Of a DNA stretch of 64,000 bases, positions 8,566-19,582 are shown piece by piece. The notes under the pieces were generated by a model that had not been told where the DNA came from, made no database searches, and was given only the letters and a program-made list of their open reading frames with translations. Each line of letters starts with the position of its first letter. The first letter of the stretch is position 1. The translations under genes and the position numbers were made by a program. The DNA is from Pseudomonas sp. (GTDB lineage: Bacteria; Pseudomonadota; Gammaproteobacteria; Pseudomonadales; Pseudomonadaceae): contig JAUYKV010000065.1 in assembly GCA_030699825.1 (NCBI GenBank), positions 1 to 64,000 on the forward strand. The letters are read 5' to 3'.

Positions 8566-8961
8566 TCTGATGCAGGCTTGCTGCTAGCCGCTTTCGTAGG
8601 ATGTGGCGGGCCGCGTAGACTTGAGCGCAGCGATACCCATCGCCTCGGGGCACACACTGTTCTCCACTGCTGGAACTTGGCTGGGTTAGCGGCACGAGGC
8701 AGACGATGGGTTGACGCCGCAGCTTAGTAGGTTGGGTTAGCGGCGACTGGTACGCGATATGTTGACAGCGCGGTTAACCCCGCCGCGTAACCCAGCACAT
8801 CGCAGGGGCTGGCAAACGCATGGTTCCATCCGCGGTCGGGCTGCCACGCCGCGATGTTCGATTTGTACATACCATGTCCGACAATCGCCGTAGGGTCGTG
8901 CCTTTTATGATGATGCTGAGCGCAAGCCCATTTTTTAGCTTGAATAGAGACGTCCATCGCC

Positions 8962-9381
8962 ATGACTGATCAAGATATCCGCTGGCAGCAGGGCCTGTTC
9001 AATTACACGCGGGCACTCGCTCAATTAACGCGAGCGGTGGAGTTGGCTCAATCACGACCACTCAGCGAGCTGGAAAAACAGGGGCTGATTCATGCGTTTG
9101 AGTTTGTTTTTGAACTGGCCTGGAACCTCATGAAGGACTACTTCCTCTACCAGGGAAACCCAGCCATCACCGGTTCCCGCGACGCTATTCGCACGGCATT
9201 CAAGCAAGGGCTGATTGCCGATGGCGAAGGGTGGATGGAAATGATCAAAAGCCGCAACCAGACAGCGCACACGTACAACGAATCTGTTGCCAACGAGATC
9301 GCCGGCAAGATCGTGGCGCAGTACCACGACCTGTTTCAGCAGCTTCAAAAACACATGCAAGATCTGGTTGATCAGGCATGA
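8962..9381 (+). CDS. HI0074-type nucleotidyltransferase-substrate-binding / HEPN protein
   Basis: [20 protein letters not shown]...[15 protein letters not shown]...[14 protein letters not shown] (RX4HXY). Confidence 0.9.
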   Translation: MTDQDIRWQQGLFNYTRALAQLTRAVELAQSRPLSELEKQGLIHAFEFVFELAWNLMKDYFLYQGNPAITGSRDAIRTAFKQGLIADGEGWMEMIKSRNQTAHTYNESVANEIAGKIVAQYHDLFQQLQKHMQDLVDQA

Positions 9382-9698
9382 CTGAGCAGCTCTGCTTTGG
9401 TCTGCCGGCGCATGCGGTCGAAGCGCTAAGGGGCGTGTTCAAGGGCTGGCCGCAGATCCAGCAAGTACAGCTCTACGGTTCTCGTGCCAAGGGCAGCTAT
9501 CGACCTGGCTCAGATATCGATCTGGTCATCGAAGGTGAAAAGCTCACCCTCTCGCAGTTGCTGGCTATCGAGAACCAGATTGACGAACTGTTACTGCCCT
9601 GGATGGTAGATATTTCGCTAAAGCACCAGATCGACAACACCTCGCTACTCGAACACATCGCGCGCGTAGGCGTGCCGTTCTATACGCAACAGGCGTAA
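9378..9698 (+). CDS. MNT-type nucleotidyltransferase (HI0073-like)
   Basis: [24 protein letters not shown]; overlaps the upstream HEPN gene by 4 nt. Confidence 0.9.
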   Translation: MTEQLCFGLPAHAVEALRGVFKGWPQIQQVQLYGSRAKGSYRPGSDIDLVIEGEKLTLSQLLAIENQIDELLLPWMVDISLKHQIDNTSLLEHIARVGVPFYTQQA

Positions 9699-9937
9699 CA
9701 CCTTTATTTAGACTATGTACCCGTTAACCGTTGAGCCAGATCGCAACCTTGTGGGAGGGGCTTTAGCCGCGAAACAATGTCAGTGTTTCGAAGATTTTCG
9801 CGGATGAAGCGGAACGCCGCCCGGCCCACCCTACGTATTGCATCAACACATAACGGGTACAGAGCCTTTATTTAAGGCGCGCCAGCGCGGTGAGATGTTT
9901 TTGACCACCCAGCTACGACTGCAATCCAACAGAACAA

Positions 9938-10216
9938 TTGACCGCATCACTCAAGCAGGCCGACAGCCTGCTGAAATTTCAAGGCCCGCTACAACTCGAC
10001 AACAGCCTGATCGCACACCTGCAACAACGTACCCCAACAGCCGTGAAGCCGGCCCTCGAGTCAGGGGATAGCGTGCGCATTACCGCAGGCGGCTTTGCCG
10101 AGCTGAACGCCATCTTCGTCGCCATGGACGGCGAGCAGCGCGTGATACTGCTGCTCAACATGCCCAACCACCAGCAACAAATCAGCCTGCCGCTGGTGAG
10201 CATCGTCAAGAACTGA
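9938..10216 (+). pseudogene. Partial rfaH copy (rfaH'3), C-terminal KOW half intact
   Basis: LQLDNSLIAHLQQRTPTAVKPALESGDSVRITAGGFAELNAIFVAMDGEQRVILLLNMPNHQQQISLPLVSIVKN matches the RfaH C-terminus. Confidence 0.9.
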
Positions 10217-10221
10217 ACACC

Positions 10222-10239
10222 CCTCGGCATGGGCCGAGG
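10222..10239 (+). terminator. Hairpin after rfaH'3 (same stem, different loop)
   Basis: cctcggc-atgg-gccgagg; the stem is kept while the loop differs from copies 1 and 2. Confidence 0.5.
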
Positions 10240-10314
10240 TGAAGGCAACACCCTGGCTGTGCCAGTAAAATTTGATGATTTTGACGTTCTCAGGAAACCA
10301 ACGGTAAATCCTGG

Positions 10315-10326
10315 GGCGGTAGCGTG
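10315..10326 (+). promoter_or_regulatory. ops / JUMPstart-like element, copy 3, proximal to the polysaccharide cluster
   Basis: ggcggtagcgtg about 250 bp upstream of the wecB-like start. Confidence 0.88.
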
Positions 10327-10573
10327 TCTGAGATCAAGCCGCATACAGGCATGTGCTGCACCCGCGGCTGCCCGGCGTGATGCTTTTTATTTTGAGTGGA
10401 CTGCCTGCGCCATTCGCTCTGATGCTTGGGCGGCCTACACGGATCAGGAAATGCCACAAGCCCTTTAAGGCGCTCGATAAATCCACCGTTGCAGGAGACT
10501 CCCTCGGGGTGATGCTTCAGATCCCCAGAGTTCCCTAAACGTCCCGATCAAACTTGGCTGTATTGGTAATTAA

Positions 10574-11707
10574 ATGTCTTTGAAAACCCTTTGCGTGTTT
10601 GGCACGCGCCCCGAAGCCATCAAGATGGCTCCGCTCGTTCTGGCGCTTGCCGCCGATGAGCGCTTCGACGCTCAGGTGTGCGTTACCGGTCAGCACAGGC
10701 AGATGCTCGACCAGGTGCTCGACCTGTTCGGGCTGAAGCCCGACTATGACCTGAACATCATGAAGCCGGGGCAAGATCTCACCGATGTAACTACTGCCAT
10801 CCTGCAAGGGATGAAGGCGGTTTTCAGTGAGTTTCGGCCGGATATCGTCTTGGTCCATGGTGATACGGCTACGACCTTCGCCACGACATTAGCGGCCTAT
10901 TACCACCAGATCCCGGTTGCTCACGTTGAAGCAGGGCTGCGTACGGGTAATCTCTATTCCCCTTGGCCGGAGGAGGCTAACCGCAAACTGACCGGGGCTT
11001 TGGCTGCTCTACATTTTGCCCCTACGAATACCTCTCGCCAGAACTTGTTGAATGAAGGCGTAAATTCGGCTGCCATTCACGTTACCGGTAATACGGTGAT
11101 CGACGCCTTACTGGAGGTAGTGGCAAAGCTGGACACGACCGAAAACCTGCAGCGTCAATTCAAAGATCAGTTTGCCTTCTTGCCAGACGACAAGCGAATA
11201 ATCCTTGTGACTGGCCATCGTCGTGAGAGCTTTGGCGATGGTTTCGAGCGCATCTGCCAAGCCTTGGTTGATACGGCCAAAGCCTTTCCTGATGTAGAAA
11301 TCGTCTACCCAGTGCACCTAAATCCCAATGTGCGCGAGCCGGTTAATCGGCTGCTGGCAGGTGTCGACAACATCCACCTGATCGAGCCGCTTGACTACCT
11401 GCCCTTTGTCTACCTGATGAATCGGGCCTATCTGATCCTTACCGATTCCGGCGGCATTCAGGAAGAGGCACCGTCTCTCGGTAAGCCCGTGTTGGTCATG
11501 CGTGACACCACCGAGCGGCCGGAAGCAGTCGAAGCAGGTACCGTCAAACTGGTAGGCACCGAAGTAGACGCAATCAGCAGCAATATACATAGCTTGTTAA
11601 CGGATGCTCACGCTTACCAACGCATGAGCTTTGCCCATAATCCTTATGGTGATGGCAAGGCCTGCGCACGCATCATTGAGACGTTGGTAAATATTCGTAA
11701 GAATTAG
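10574..11707 (+). CDS. wecB: UDP-N-acetylglucosamine 2-epimerase (non-hydrolysing)
   Basis: [17 protein letters not shown]...[26 protein letters not shown]...[10 protein letters not shown]...[33 protein letters not shown]. Confidence 0.95.
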   Translation: MSLKTLCVFGTRPEAIKMAPLVLALAADERFDAQVCVTGQHRQMLDQVLDLFGLKPDYDLNIMKPGQDLTDVTTAILQGMKAVFSEFRPDIVLVHGDTATTFATTLAAYYHQIPVAHVEAGLRTGNLYSPWPEEANRKLTGALAALHFAPTNTSRQNLLNEGVNSAAIHVTGNTVIDALLEVVAKLDTTENLQRQFKDQFAFLPDDKRIILVTGHRRESFGDGFERICQALVDTAKAFPDVEIVYPVHLNPNVREPVNRLLAGVDNIHLIEPLDYLPFVYLMNRAYLILTDSGGIQEEAPSLGKPVLVMRDTTERPEAVEAGTVKLVGTEVDAISSNIHSLLTDAHAYQRMSFAHNPYGDGKACARIIETLVNIRKN

Positions 11708-11789
11708 GTTATTAAATACTCTGCTTTATTAAAGAGTGGGCTGGGTAAGGCCGAAGTTCATTACCCACTATCAGATCATAGGAAGAAGC

Positions 11790-13055
11790 ATGCCATTTGA
11801 AACTATCTCCGTTGTTGGCCTGGGTTATATCGGTTTGCCTACTGCGGCAGTATTTGCATCCCGCAAGAAGAAAGTGATTGGCGTCGATGTCAATCAGCGG
11901 GCGGTGGATACCATCAATCGCGGCGAAATCCATATTGTCGAACCAGATCTGGATATGGTGGTGCATGCTGCCGTTACCGAAGGTTATTTGCGTGCGACAA
12001 CCAAGGCGGAACCGGCAGATGCGTTTCTGATTGCAGTGCCGACCCCGTTCAAGGGCGATCACGAACCGGATCTCTCCTATATCGAGTCAGCGAGTAAGGC
12101 TATTGCGCCAGTTCTGAAGAAAGGCGATCTGGTCATCCTTGAATCTACCTCTCCGGTGGGGGCTACAGAGCAGATGGCCGCCTGGCTGGCTGAGGCACGC
12201 CCCGACCTGAGCTTCCCGCAGACCCACGGTGAAGATTCCGACATTCGCGTTGCTCACTGTCCGGAGCGGGTCCTTCCTGGCCACGTACTACGCGAACTGG
12301 TACAGAACGACCGCGTGATTGGCGGCATGACAGTCAAATGCTCCGAGGCGGCGGTAAAGCTCTACAAAACCTTCGTGGAAGGTGAATGCGTTATTACCAA
12401 CGCACGCACGGCAGAAATGTGCAAGCTGACGGAGAACAGTTTCCGCGATGTGAATATTGCCTTTGCCAATGAGTTATCGATCATTTGCGACAAGCTGGAT
12501 ATAAATGTTTGGGAGTTGATTCGTCTGGCTAACCGGCACCCACGCGTCAATATATTGCAGCCCGGGCCTGGCGTTGGCGGGCACTGTATCGCTGTGGATC
12601 CTTGGTTTATCGTAAGTAAAACCCCCGAACAAGCGCGGCTAATTCGAACGGCGCGCATAGTAAACGATAGCAAACCAAAATGGATAATTCAGAAAGTAAA
12701 GTGCGCTATTGCCGATTTTCTACAAGAAAACCCAAGCAAAACAGTAAATGAGATAATTATCGCCTGCTATGGTTTGACGTTTAAGCCAGATATCGATGAC
12801 CTGCGTGAAAGCCCATCCTTACGCATCGCTGAAGACATTGTAAGTATGCACGAAGGCGCGGTGTTATTAGTTGAGCCGAATATTTTAGAATTGCCGAAAC
12901 ATATGATATCAAACTCTTTAGTTACATTAGATATTGCTATTAAGGAGGCTAATATACATGTATTGCTTGTGGATCATCGTGAGTTTAAGTGTGCTTCTCT
13001 AATGAGGGGGGCTTCTATTAGAATAGTTGATAGTAGAGGGATTTGGCTAAAATAA
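11790..13055 (+). CDS. wecC: UDP-N-acetyl-D-mannosamine dehydrogenase
   Basis: ISVVGLGYIGLPTAAVFASRKKKVIGVDVNQRAVDTINRGEIHIVEPDL...GPGVGGHCIAVDPWFIV; start at 11790. Confidence 0.93.
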   Translation: MPFETISVVGLGYIGLPTAAVFASRKKKVIGVDVNQRAVDTINRGEIHIVEPDLDMVVHAAVTEGYLRATTKAEPADAFLIAVPTPFKGDHEPDLSYIESASKAIAPVLKKGDLVILESTSPVGATEQMAAWLAEARPDLSFPQTHGEDSDIRVAHCPERVLPGHVLRELVQNDRVIGGMTVKCSEAAVKLYKTFVEGECVITNARTAEMCKLTENSFRDVNIAFANELSIICDKLDINVWELIRLANRHPRVNILQPGPGVGGHCIAVDPWFIVSKTPEQARLIRTARIVNDSKPKWIIQKVKCAIADFLQENPSKTVNEIIIACYGLTFKPDIDDLRESPSLRIAEDIVSMHEGAVLLVEPNILELPKHMISNSLVTLDIAIKEANIHVLLVDHREFKCASLMRGASIRIVDSRGIWLK

Positions 13056-13147
13056 ATTTCCTGAAGAAATAAGCTATGTAGAGGATGGTACGATTACAGC
13101 CAGTCTTGCTGCGATTTTAATTCTGTTTCCTAGTACTTGGTGTTTAA

Positions 13148-14392
13148 ATGGCGCTGCAACGAAATATTATATTGAGTGTGTTAGGTGCTATTGTCCAACG
13201 GGGAGCGGGTCTATTGGGTGGCATATACGTCGCCCGGTATCTGGGTGGAGAAGTACTAGGCGGATACGCACTAATTTTAGCAAATATATATATGTTCGGT
13301 GCTTTTGCCACCTTTGGTATAACTCCTGTAGCGAGTAAATTTGTCTCTGAGAATAGAGGTGTCAATGACTCAATAATTATAAATATCATAGCAACTACCT
13401 TTATAATTAGCTCGTTATTTGGTCTTGTCTTATCTTTGTTCATATACAGTTTTTCTGAGTATATAGCGTTGCACTTATACTCAAGGCCGGAGTTTGAGCT
13501 ATATCTAAAGATTAGTGCCCCTTCAATATTATTTATGGCGCTGTCTGCTTGTAATGTTGGAATATTATCAGGGTATGAGAAATTTCGTATAGTGTCAAAG
13601 CATAATGCTGTCAATGGGATTATGTCGACTTTACTTATTATACTGTTTGGTACGATGTGGGAGGTAAAAGGAATTGCTATTGCTATATTGCTCTCGCAGT
13701 TTATATTCTTTGCTGTAACCTTGGTGCCTGTATTGCCATATCTTAATGGACTATCAAAGTCGGTAAAAAGTCGTCTGTTTATGAATCAGTGGAGCATAAT
13801 GGCTTCATTTAGCATCCCGCATTTTTTAACAGGTCTAAGCCAAGGCTTAACAAATTGGCTATGCATATTATTTCTTAGCAAGACTGATGGTGGATTGAAT
13901 GAACTTGCTTTGTTTCATATAGCTAATCAATGGTATAGCTTAATACTATTCTTGCCGAATGTTGCGGCTACTGTCTTGCTACCGTATTTATCTAGGGAAG
14001 GTAGTTCTAGTTTGGTTAACATCATCAAAGCGTATGCAGTTGCTATAGTTGCAGCAGTTGGCCTTTTGGTCTTTGCAACGCCTCTGATAAGTACGTTGTA
14101 CGGCGAGGTGCTTTATGAAAAAGGTTTAATACTGATAATTACCTTTGTGACGGGAGGTGTAGTGGCGTTTAAGTCCCCAATAGAGCAGTCTCTATTGGCA
14201 CATAATAAAGTATGGCTTTTGTTTAAGATAAATATGATATTCCTCTCTGTGTTTTTAGTCGGTGCATATACCCTCTTAAATATGGGGACGCTTGGCGTTT
14301 TGTCTGCTCGATTGATCGGCTATGTATTATTTTGCTTCATGATTTTCTCTGCATATCTTTTCATGTACGGGAAAAAACAAAAGTATGACTAA
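13148..14392 (+). CDS. Oligosaccharide flippase family protein (Wzx-like)
   Basis: Multi-TM protein of about 414 aa, GAIVQRGAGLLGGIYVARYLGGEVLGGYALI N-terminus typical of polysaccharide flippases. Confidence 0.85.
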   Translation: MALQRNIILSVLGAIVQRGAGLLGGIYVARYLGGEVLGGYALILANIYMFGAFATFGITPVASKFVSENRGVNDSIIINIIATTFIISSLFGLVLSLFIYSFSEYIALHLYSRPEFELYLKISAPSILFMALSACNVGILSGYEKFRIVSKHNAVNGIMSTLLIILFGTMWEVKGIAIAILLSQFIFFAVTLVPVLPYLNGLSKSVKSRLFMNQWSIMASFSIPHFLTGLSQGLTNWLCILFLSKTDGGLNELALFHIANQWYSLILFLPNVAATVLLPYLSREGSSSLVNIIKAYAVAIVAAVGLLVFATPLISTLYGEVLYEKGLILIITFVTGGVVAFKSPIEQSLLAHNKVWLLFKINMIFLSVFLVGAYTLLNMGTLGVLSARLIGYVLFCFMIFSAYLFMYGKKQKYD

Positions 14393-15818
14393 ACCACATA
14401 TGTTAGTGCTTTCTAGGCAAACAAAAGACGATGCTAGAAAAGCTATTGTGTTCAATTTATTCGCATTCTTAACTGCGATAGCATGGATGATCTGGGCGGA
14501 GGACAAACAGCGCGGATACTGTTATGCCGTTTCGCTTGTGTTTCTAATTGCACATGCGCTATATGCAAATCTTAATGCTAAGAACTTGTTGTTCTCCTTC
14601 AGGTACTCCTTGGTAAGCATCCTCGCGATAGGCACGACAATAGCGTGGTCGTATGCAGGGGAGTTGTATATCGCGCCTTTCGGTATGGAATACCAAACGC
14701 ATAGTGCTACTGCGACCCTTGTTTCTGCCTCTATGTTTGCATTGATAGGTATTCATTTGGGCTGGAGTGTCGGACGTCTGTTTTCAGGCAATAATGAGAA
14801 CATCGTTGATCTTAAAATCAACCTTGTAAATTACAAAGGTATTATATTACTTTCGTTCGTCATAGCATATTTTGCAGTTGCCTTATATATTTACCGAGAG
14901 GGTGGGTTTGTATCAGCAGATAAGGCATACGGATTTGATAGAAATTCAATTGGCGTACAGTTTGGTATATTTAATCAGTTGATATTGTATTTTGTTTTGC
15001 TTCTATTTCTTCTAATGTCAATGGGTTCAAGGTTTACAGTATTAACATTAATCATAGTGCTGGGACCATTTATATTAGCAATACTATCAGGGAATCGGGC
15101 TGACTTTCTGATGCAGACTGGCCTGCTTATTTTCTTCTATTATATGTCACGAGTGAATTTAACCGTTGATAGACTTCCGATAATAAGGCTTGCGGTACTT
15201 GCCATATCAATGTTCTACATAACATCGTTTATCAGTGTTTGGAGAAATAATGGAAATTTAATTGAGTCATTAAATATTTTTCTGGAGTCTTCAGTATTTC
15301 TTAAAGACAGAGGTGGTATTCCAACGCTTTCCCTATCAACCGGAAATCAGATGCTAGGCGGCTTCTACGCTGTATATTCTAAAATATATCTTCTAGGTGA
15401 AGAGTTTCTATTCGGTAAATCATATCTAGAGTACCTTTTGATACTACCTCCGGCTTTCCTAGGCTTACAACGACCACCAGATAGGGCGTGGGACATGGAA
15501 ATAAATGGGTTGCTAATGCAACAAGGAGGAATTTATGAATTAGTCGAAGCTTATTGGAATTTTGGCATGGTAGGTGCATTTTGTGTTCCTTTTGTCATCA
15601 CGTTTGGAATGGCAATGATTTTAAATCGTTGTTATATAAAATCTAGGTTTCAAATCTTTTATGTATCTGCGTTCTTGGTTATTGGAATGAATGCACCTAG
15701 AGGCGTGTGGTATCAGAATTTTTCCTATGTCAGACTTCTATCAATTTTGTTGGTTATTATGCTGGTTATATTAATATATGGGGCGGCGGCAAGATCGCTT
15801 AAATCAGTGTCGCATTAG
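14385..15818 (+). CDS. O-antigen polymerase-like multi-TM protein (Wzy-like)
   Basis: 477 aa, many hydrophobic helices, position after wzx. Confidence 0.7.
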   Translation: MTKPHMLVLSRQTKDDARKAIVFNLFAFLTAIAWMIWAEDKQRGYCYAVSLVFLIAHALYANLNAKNLLFSFRYSLVSILAIGTTIAWSYAGELYIAPFGMEYQTHSATATLVSASMFALIGIHLGWSVGRLFSGNNENIVDLKINLVNYKGIILLSFVIAYFAVALYIYREGGFVSADKAYGFDRNSIGVQFGIFNQLILYFVLLLFLLMSMGSRFTVLTLIIVLGPFILAILSGNRADFLMQTGLLIFFYYMSRVNLTVDRLPIIRLAVLAISMFYITSFISVWRNNGNLIESLNIFLESSVFLKDRGGIPTLSLSTGNQMLGGFYAVYSKIYLLGEEFLFGKSYLEYLLILPPAFLGLQRPPDRAWDMEINGLLMQQGGIYELVEAYWNFGMVGAFCVPFVITFGMAMILNRCYIKSRFQIFYVSAFLVIGMNAPRGVWYQNFSYVRLLSILLVIMLVILIYGAAARSLKSVSH

Positions 15819-15831
15819 TGAGGGGAGAGGC

Positions 15832-17100
15832 TTGAAAGATATAACAACAATATCAGGGGTAATAAAATCAGATTTATGTATTTCTTGCGGTGCTTGTGCT
15901 GCATATAAACCTGAGCTTATAACCCTGCGCGAAAATAAAAAAAAGGGTTTGTTAGAACCTGTGGTGAAAAAGCTTACAGCGATAGATGAAGTTGATGTGA
16001 TGAATATCTGTCCTGGTAAGGGATACGATATACATAAGCTCAGTAGCAAAAAGTTCGGCATTGATACATATAGTTCTTATGAGCTTGGATTGTATAGACA
16101 ACTTGGCGTGGGGTTCGCTAATTCAGACCGAGTGATGGAAAAGGCTAGCTCCGGTGGTTTAATGACAGCTATCGCCTATTACTTACTTGATAAAAAAATT
16201 GTAGATGGTGTGATTGTTACTAAAATCATACCTGGTGATAAAAAAATTGGCCCCCGTACAAAAACATTTATAGCTACAAATTTAGAAGGATTATTAGAAG
16301 CTCAAGGTTCTAAATACTGTCCCGTACCATCCTTAGATATACGCACGGTTGTAGAAGATTTCGATGGCCAATTGGCATTTGTTGGTACACCATGCCAGAT
16401 AGCTGGGTTGGAATTGCTAAAAGAGCAACAGTTAGGTTGGGCAAATAAGATTATATTTACAATCGGTAATTTTTGTGGTGGCTTTAGGGATTTTAGAGAG
16501 ACGGATAAGATAATAGAGCGTGCGGGTTTCAGGCCTGAAAAAGTTGAAAATTTCACTTATAGAGGCGGTGGGCAGCCAGGGAGAATGTATATTCAATCAG
16601 GAGAGAAGGTCAAAGAACTAAATTATCCTGATTACGCTAGAGCTACAGGCTTCATAAAGCATAAGCGATGCCGATATTGTATAGACGCCACAGGTGAACT
16701 GGCAGACATCTCATTTGGCGATGCCTGGATTGAAAAATATCTGAAATCTGGTCAAGGTTGGTCTATATTTGTCGCTCGATCATTAATGGCAACTGATGTG
16801 ATCAATGGTATGTTCGCTGATAAACAAATTTACTTTGAGAACATTGGTGAAAATGAAATTATAGCCTCTCAAATAGGTAATATATCTACCAAAAAATATC
16901 GTCAAGGAGCACGTAATAAGTTGGCGCAGCTTTTTAATGAGGCTGTACCTGATTTTAATGAAGTAAATAAAAAATTTGAAGGCTCGATACTATTTGAACT
17001 CAAGGTACTAGCCACTCATAAGATTTTTTATTTTCTAGAAATACTTGGTCTGTATAAGTTTATTTCAAAACTATTGAAACGTTACCCTCAGGATATGTAA
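15832..17100 (+). CDS. Coenzyme F420 hydrogenase/dehydrogenase beta-subunit family protein
   Basis: CISCGACAAYKPE...MEKASSGGLMTAIAYYLLD...AFVGTPCQIAGLELL...GNFCGGFRDF...CRYCIDATGELADISFGDAW. Confidence 0.85.
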   Translation: MKDITTISGVIKSDLCISCGACAAYKPELITLRENKKKGLLEPVVKKLTAIDEVDVMNICPGKGYDIHKLSSKKFGIDTYSSYELGLYRQLGVGFANSDRVMEKASSGGLMTAIAYYLLDKKIVDGVIVTKIIPGDKKIGPRTKTFIATNLEGLLEAQGSKYCPVPSLDIRTVVEDFDGQLAFVGTPCQIAGLELLKEQQLGWANKIIFTIGNFCGGFRDFRETDKIIERAGFRPEKVENFTYRGGGQPGRMYIQSGEKVKELNYPDYARATGFIKHKRCRYCIDATGELADISFGDAWIEKYLKSGQGWSIFVARSLMATDVINGMFADKQIYFENIGENEIIASQIGNISTKKYRQGARNKLAQLFNEAVPDFNEVNKKFEGSILFELKVLATHKIFYFLEILGLYKFISKLLKRYPQDM

Positions 17101-18458
17101 TGAATAAGATCTATCATTTTCTAGTTCCAGAGCTTGTGCCGCTGGAGAACAAAGGTGAAGAAGCAATTGTGAGAGGTATTGGAGATGTAATATTTCCAGA
17201 CGGTAACTATGAGATCCATCTGTTCGATGAGGTTGAGCAATATCGATTCGTGAACGGCATTCATGTGTATCCGGTGAAATGGTTTATTTCACCTTGGCTC
17301 AATCGCGAGTTTGGTTTTGGTATAACGAGTGAAAAAATTAGAGATTCTACCCAGTCGTTAATTAGGAATGGCTTACATTTGATTTATCCTGGCTGGGTTA
17401 AGTTTAAAGATAATACTTTATTAAAGACTGTATTTGATTTAAAAAAAATCAAGGTTAATGCCGAGCTAGATTCAAAATATAGTGGGTTGGAGAACTTACT
17501 AAAGCTTGACTATATTATAGCCGGCCACGACGGAGCGATGGATGAGCGAGTTTGTCACGTAATAGAGGAGATAAATAGAATAATTCCGTTGCCATTAGGC
17601 ATTTTTGGAATCGAGTTCCCATTAAAGTTCAAGAGCAAACATATTGTATCTGAGCAATACCGGGTCCTTAGAGAAGCAAAGTTTTTTTTCTGCAGGACTA
17701 ACGCTTCAAAAAAAGTTGTTGATGAGAATTTTCCATCAGTTAAGTCAACGGTAAGGCCGGATCCGGCTTTTGGGATGAAACCTGCTAGTTCATCGGATGT
17801 AGATAACTATCTACAGTCGAAAGGGCTGTTAAGTCTTTTTGAAAAGCCTGTGATTCTTTGTACAACCTGCGAAACTGGTCCGATATCGAGATTTTGCTTC
17901 GCTAACGAAGCGTCCCCTGGACAAAGGCTATACGCGCATCGGAAGTTTTACGCGAAGCTAGTATCTCATATGCTAAGTAAATATGATGTAAATGTTTTGT
18001 TTTTGCCGCATGCTTTAGGCCCTGGTCAGGCGTTAGATGATACTTACGTTGCTGCTGAAGTTATAAAGTTAATCGATAAGCCAAATAATGTACACTTATT
18101 ACATGATGATATTTCTGCAAAGTTATTAAAAGCTATAATAGCTAAAGGTTCATTTCTTATAGCAGAAAGAATACATTCTATGATAGGTGCTGTTGGGGTT
18201 GGTACGCCCTTTTTATGTCTAGGGTCGAGTACAGACAGAAGAGTTGAAGGTATTATTTCTGAAATGGTGGGCGCCAAAGACTCAATTTACTACATGAACA
18301 ATCCGGATATCAGTGAGGCTATAGAGAAGCTGGACTGTCTGTGGGGTAACAGAAGTCTTGAAGAAAAACGTTTAAATGAGGTCTTCTCTGAAATTGTTAC
18401 CGCACACGCGTTGGTGGCCACTGAGATTAAAGAAAAGCTGGGTGTAACTGAACGATGA
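17100..18458 (+). CDS. Polysaccharide pyruvyl transferase family protein
   Basis: ENKGEEAIVRGIGDVIF...CRTNASKKVVDENFPSVKSTVRPDPAF...AERIHSMIGAVGVGTPFLCLG. Confidence 0.8.
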   Translation: MNKIYHFLVPELVPLENKGEEAIVRGIGDVIFPDGNYEIHLFDEVEQYRFVNGIHVYPVKWFISPWLNREFGFGITSEKIRDSTQSLIRNGLHLIYPGWVKFKDNTLLKTVFDLKKIKVNAELDSKYSGLENLLKLDYIIAGHDGAMDERVCHVIEEINRIIPLPLGIFGIEFPLKFKSKHIVSEQYRVLREAKFFFCRTNASKKVVDENFPSVKSTVRPDPAFGMKPASSSDVDNYLQSKGLLSLFEKPVILCTTCETGPISRFCFANEASPGQRLYAHRKFYAKLVSHMLSKYDVNVLFLPHALGPGQALDDTYVAAEVIKLIDKPNNVHLLHDDISAKLLKAIIAKGSFLIAERIHSMIGAVGVGTPFLCLGSSTDRRVEGIISEMVGAKDSIYYMNNPDISEAIEKLDCLWGNRSLEEKRLNEVFSEIVTAHALVATEIKEKLGVTER

Positions 18459-19582
18459 AAAGAATAATCATAAATTTCTCAAAGCTTAAAAAAGGTGGAG
18501 GACAAAATGTTGCGCTAAACTTTTTGTATGGTGTGGGATTTTATAAGAGAGCGGATTTGGTTTTTTTTGTAGCTAAAGATAGTGAAGCGCATAAATATTT
18601 ACAGCGCGTGGGTAGTTGGGATTATTATGTTTTCCCTAACAACCCTATTTTTTGTGGTCTCTACGAGTTATGGTTTTCGCTGTTTAATTTGAGGAAAATA
18701 AACGCAAATGTAATCTATACATATTTTGGTTATAGTTTCTTTTTATTTGCAGATGTTCCTCAGGTGACTGGTGCTGCCGATTCAAACCTGTTTTTCCCTG
18801 AGGTTGATTTTTGGAAAGGTGAGGCCCCGTTTCGACGGTTTATAAAGGCTTTCATTGACAAGTATAGGGTTCTTGGATTGAAAAATTCTAGTGCAGTTAT
18901 ATTTGAAAACCCTGAGTTGCTGGCCCGTGCGCAGTGCTTATATGGCGTGAGGTACGCTTCCTATATAAAGCCGTCAATCGTTAAGCATGTTGAGGGCGAT
19001 GGTGGTGCGGAATTCTTCCGGTTAAGAAAGTCTGGTGCAATAAATTTACTATTATTGTGTGGTTGGCAAAGGAATAAAGGAATACTAATAATACCCTATC
19101 TGTTGAGACTGGCGCGCGAACGGAATATTAACCTTAATGTGATATTAACTGCAGGGGAGGCAAATTGTTCCGTTGGCTATGAGTTTGTTGCGCAGTTGAA
19201 AAAATTCAATATAGCTGACTGTGTGAAAATTGTCGCACCTGTAAGAAAAGCAGATTTGGCTAGTGTGTATAACAGTGTAGATATGGTGTTGTTGCTAAGT
19301 AAGCTTGAAAGTTTTAGTAATAATATAATTGAGTCTTGGACTTACAAGGTTCCGTTGGTTGTCGCGGACGAATTTTGGGCCAAGGCAATATGTAAAGAAG
19401 CGGCAGTATATGTTGATAGAGATAGTCCTCAAGATATCCTTGAAAAAATATCGTTGTTACACAGTGATCAAGTCTATAGAGATAGCATTGTCGATTTTGG
19501 GTGTGACGAATTAACAAGTTATCCATCTATAGAAGAAAGAATTGATCAGGAGCTTGGTTATGTACTTACTTTTTCGAAGTAA
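18455..19582 (+). CDS. Glycosyltransferase, GT4-like
   Basis: [25 protein letters not shown]...[31 protein letters not shown]. Confidence 0.75.
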   Translation: MKRIIINFSKLKKGGGQNVALNFLYGVGFYKRADLVFFVAKDSEAHKYLQRVGSWDYYVFPNNPIFCGLYELWFSLFNLRKINANVIYTYFGYSFFLFADVPQVTGAADSNLFFPEVDFWKGEAPFRRFIKAFIDKYRVLGLKNSSAVIFENPELLARAQCLYGVRYASYIKPSIVKHVEGDGGAEFFRLRKSGAINLLLLCGWQRNKGILIIPYLLRLARERNINLNVILTAGEANCSVGYEFVAQLKKFNIADCVKIVAPVRKADLASVYNSVDMVLLLSKLESFSNNIIESWTYKVPLVVADEFWAKAICKEAAVYVDRDSPQDILEKISLLHSDQVYRDSIVDFGCDELTSYPSIEERIDQELGYVLTFSK

